From the NCBI RefSeq assembly GCF_001424045.1, contig NZ_LMQB01000024.1, forward strand, positions 62,001 through 126,000: a DNA stretch of 64,000 nt, given 5' to 3'. The translations under genes were made by a program, and so were the position numbers. This DNA comes from Rhizobium sp. Leaf371. Its GTDB lineage: Bacteria; Pseudomonadota; Alphaproteobacteria; Rhizobiales; Rhizobiaceae. Numbering within the stretch: position 1 is the stretch's first letter; every line of letters starts with the position of its first letter. This document shows, piece by piece, positions 62,362 through 64,000 of the stretch. Below the pieces are notes generated by a model, which was not told the origin of the DNA, ran no database searches, and saw only the letters and a list, made by a program, of their open reading frames with translations.

Positions 62362-62565
62362 CGCAGATCTCGCCTCCTTGCCGTCACGGTAACGGTTTGT
62401 TTGCCAAAGGCGCCTAATATTCCCGAGAACAGCGCAACCCCCGGATCCGGACTGACGGATCCCGGAGGGCGCGCAACCGGACGTTGACGAAGCGCCGGGG
62501 CGGTTTCCGCCCGCGGCCCACGGTCGAGGGCTCGGATCGCGGGAATGGAAGGACAAGGAGCACCC

Positions 62566-62928
62566 ATGCAGCGCTTGATGATCGCCGACGATTCCGACGT
62601 GGTGCGCAAGGTCGGCAAGCGCATCCTTTCCGGCATGGGTTTCCTCGTCTCCGAGGCCGCCAACGGCCTGGAAGCCCTGTCGCGGTGCGAGGCGGAGCTG
62701 CCGAACATCATCATCGTCGATGCCGGGCTCGACGGCGCGCTGGAGCTGATCGCCAACATTCGCGTGATGTCCGAAGGCAAGTCCGTTCGCATCTACTACT
62801 GCGTCATCGAGGCGGACCTGCGCAAGATGATGGCCGGCAAGCGCGCCGGTGCCGACGACTTCCTGCTGAAGCCGTTCGACCGCAAGATCCTGACGAGCGT
62901 GTTCGGCGCCTACGCCGCCGCAGCCTGA
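62566..62928 (+). CDS. Single-domain response regulator, degenerate, next to ctrA
   Basis: This 120-residue receiver domain has the acidic pocket D8-D9, phospho-acceptor D52 (IIIVDAGLDG) and the conserved Lys in LLKPFD. The usual switch Thr/Ser is not in place (IYYCVIEADLRK has Cys-Val there), and Met-Pro after the Asp is replaced by Ala-Gly. It may therefore be phosphorylated but switch abnormally, or not at all. It sits between chpT and ctrA; I do not know its role. The start at 62566 follows AAGGAG; 62545 would add seven residues. Confidence 0.85.
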   Translation: MQRLMIADDSDVVRKVGKRILSGMGFLVSEAANGLEALSRCEAELPNIIIVDAGLDGALELIANIRVMSEGKSVRIYYCVIEADLRKMMAGKRAGADDFLLKPFDRKILTSVFGAYAAAA

Positions 62929-62977
62929 CCTCGGGTTTTCTAGACCTCCCTCCCCGACATCCCCCATGTCCGCAGCA

Positions 62978-63008
62978 GGCCGCCCGCAAAGGCGGCCTTT
63001 GTCGTTTG
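62978..63008 (+). terminator. Rho-independent terminator of the single-domain regulator
   Basis: GGCCGCC (62978-62984) pairs with GGCGGCC (62991-62997) around a 6-nt loop, then TTTGTCGTTT. It lies about 50 bp after the stop. Confidence 0.85.
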
Positions 63009-63059
63009 CGCTGTCAAAGGTCGGGAATGCCCGGCTCTCTCTCACGCACTCTGGCGCCG

Positions 63060-63088
63060 AAAACGAAAAACCCGCCACGAGGGCGGGT
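63060..63088 (-). terminator. Rho-independent terminator of ctrA
   Basis: On the minus strand ACCCGCC and GGCGGGT (63070-63088) form a 7-bp stem followed by TTTTTCGTTTT. It lies about 75 bp after the ctrA stop. Confidence 0.85.
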
Positions 63089-63162
63089 CGGTCGGCACCG
63101 ATGTCGGCGATCCTGCACTGCGGGATGCATGATCGCCGATGGCGCTCAAAACATCCGGGAGA

Positions 63163-63861
63163 TCAGGCGCTTTCGGCCAGATCGCCTTCCGGTTCGCGCA
63201 GCACGTAGCCACGGCCCCAGACGGTCTCGATGTAATTTGCGCCGCCGGCGGCATTGGCCAGCTTCTTGCGCAATTTGCAGATGAACACGTCGATGATCTT
63301 GAGTTCCGGCTCGTCCATGCCGCCATAAAGGTGGTTCAGGAACATTTCCTTGGTGAGCGTCGTCCCCTTGCGGAGCGAAAGCAGCTCTAGCATCTGGTAT
63401 TCCTTGCCCGTCAGGTGGACGCGCTGGCCACCGACTTCGACGGTCTTGGCATCCAGGTTGACGATCAGCTCGCCGGTCGAGATGACGGACTGGGCATGAC
63501 CCTTGGAGCGACGCACGATCGCGTGGATGCGCGCCACCAGCTCGTCCTTGTGGAACGGCTTGGTCATGTAGTCGTCGGCGCCGAAGCCGAGTCCGCGAAC
63601 CTTGTCCTCGATGCCGGCCATGCCGGAGAGAATCAGGATCGGCGTCTTCACCTTGGACAGGCGAAGCGTCCGGAGCACCTCGTAGCCCGACATGTCGGGC
63701 AGGTTGAGGTCGAGAAGAATGATATCGTAATCGTAGAGTTTGCCGAGATCGACGCCCTCTTCACCGAGATCGGTGGTGTACACATTGAAACTCTCGGACT
63801 TGAGCATCAACTCGATGCTCTGCGCTGTCGCGCTGTCGTCCTCGATAAGCAGAACCCGCAT
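63163..63861 (-). CDS. ctrA: Cell-cycle transcriptional regulator CtrA
   Basis: CtrA is the essential OmpR-type master regulator of the alphaproteobacterial cell cycle. The 232 residues have a receiver domain (acidic D8-D9, phospho-acceptor D51 in [12 protein letters not shown]) and a winged-helix DNA-binding domain ([40 protein letters not shown]). It ends in a short Ala-containing tail, AESA, as proteolysis targets of ClpXP often do. The start [15 protein letters not shown] is standard; 13 codons upstream in frame are unsupported. ChpT and CpdR, which control its phosphorylation and stability, are in this window. Confidence 0.97.
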   Translation of the reverse strand: MRVLLIEDDSATAQSIELMLKSESFNVYTTDLGEEGVDLGKLYDYDIILLDLNLPDMSGYEVLRTLRLSKVKTPILILSGMAGIEDKVRGLGFGADDYMTKPFHKDELVARIHAIVRRSKGHAQSVISTGELIVNLDAKTVEVGGQRVHLTGKEYQMLELLSLRKGTTLTKEMFLNHLYGGMDEPELKIIDVFICKLRKKLANAAGGANYIETVWGRGYVLREPEGDLAESA

Positions 63862-63955
63862 GATTTTTGTCCCCTTTTCCGCCGTCGAAAGGTAGTGCAA
63901 GGCTGCCTGACGCGAAACGGATCCAGTCGTTGCCTGATTTGGAGCTTGCCATCAA

Positions 63956-63963
63956 ATGGTTAA
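63956..63963 (-). promoter_or_regulatory. CtrA half-site upstream of ctrA
   Basis: The minus strand reads TTAACCAT, the preferred CtrA half-site sequence, 95 bp before the ctrA ATG. The second half is not present at the 7-bp spacing, so it may be weak. Autoregulation of ctrA is common in alphaproteobacteria. Confidence 0.35.
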
Positions 63964-64000
63964 CAAATTCTGATTCCCTCTGGCAAGGTGCACATGCTTT

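Overview
The window is GC-rich, densely coded chromosome from an alphaproteobacterium of the Rhizobiales, most likely Rhizobiaceae (Rhizobium/Agrobacterium/Ensifer/Shinella relatives). The evidence is three members of the CtrA cell-cycle relay (cpdR, chpT, ctrA), an RpoH-type sigma factor, cobST, a DUF1134/EipA envelope gene, a TIGR02302-family protein, and promoters of the alphaproteobacterial form CTTGAC-N17-CTATAT. I saw no rRNA, tRNA, CRISPR array, transposase or phage gene.

Layout. 1-32.9 kb is mostly core genome: the end of a TIGR02302 gene, cpdR, hpt, ftsEX, plsC, hisC-tyrC, gloB, rpmB, a queuosine-precursor transporter, cobST, bolA, aroKB, xerD, accA, an L,D-transpeptidase lipoprotein, a TusA-like protein, a His-rich COG0523 GTPase, a D,D-carboxypeptidase, and an M20 amidohydrolase with an Lrp regulator. 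33-55 kb is more accessory: a soluble chemoreceptor-like protein, an alcohol dehydrogenase divergent from an AraC regulator, an Ldh-family oxidoreductase, the cyoABCD-surf1 quinol oxidase operon, an MFS transporter, a HutC-like regulator divergent from a polar amino acid ABC importer, and a minus-strand block (CodA-like deaminase, VOC protein, LysR, NtaA-type FMN monooxygenase, flavin reductase, GlcD-like oxidase) that looks catabolic. 55-64 kb returns to core: rpoH, rluA, trmH, eipA, chpT, a degenerate single-domain response regulator and ctrA.

How the genes connect. ChpT passes phosphate from CckA (not in this window) to CtrA and CpdR. A perfect TTAA-N7-TTAA CtrA box lies in front of ftsE, and 7-of-8 matches lie in front of eipA/chpT and the L,D-transpeptidase. 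This suggests local CtrA control of division and envelope genes. The 45-55 kb block could import and degrade an unidentified nitrogen- or sulfur-containing compound.

Limits. All calls come from reading the sequence and from family knowledge; nothing was searched in a database. Starts were chosen from ribosome-binding sites and family lengths.
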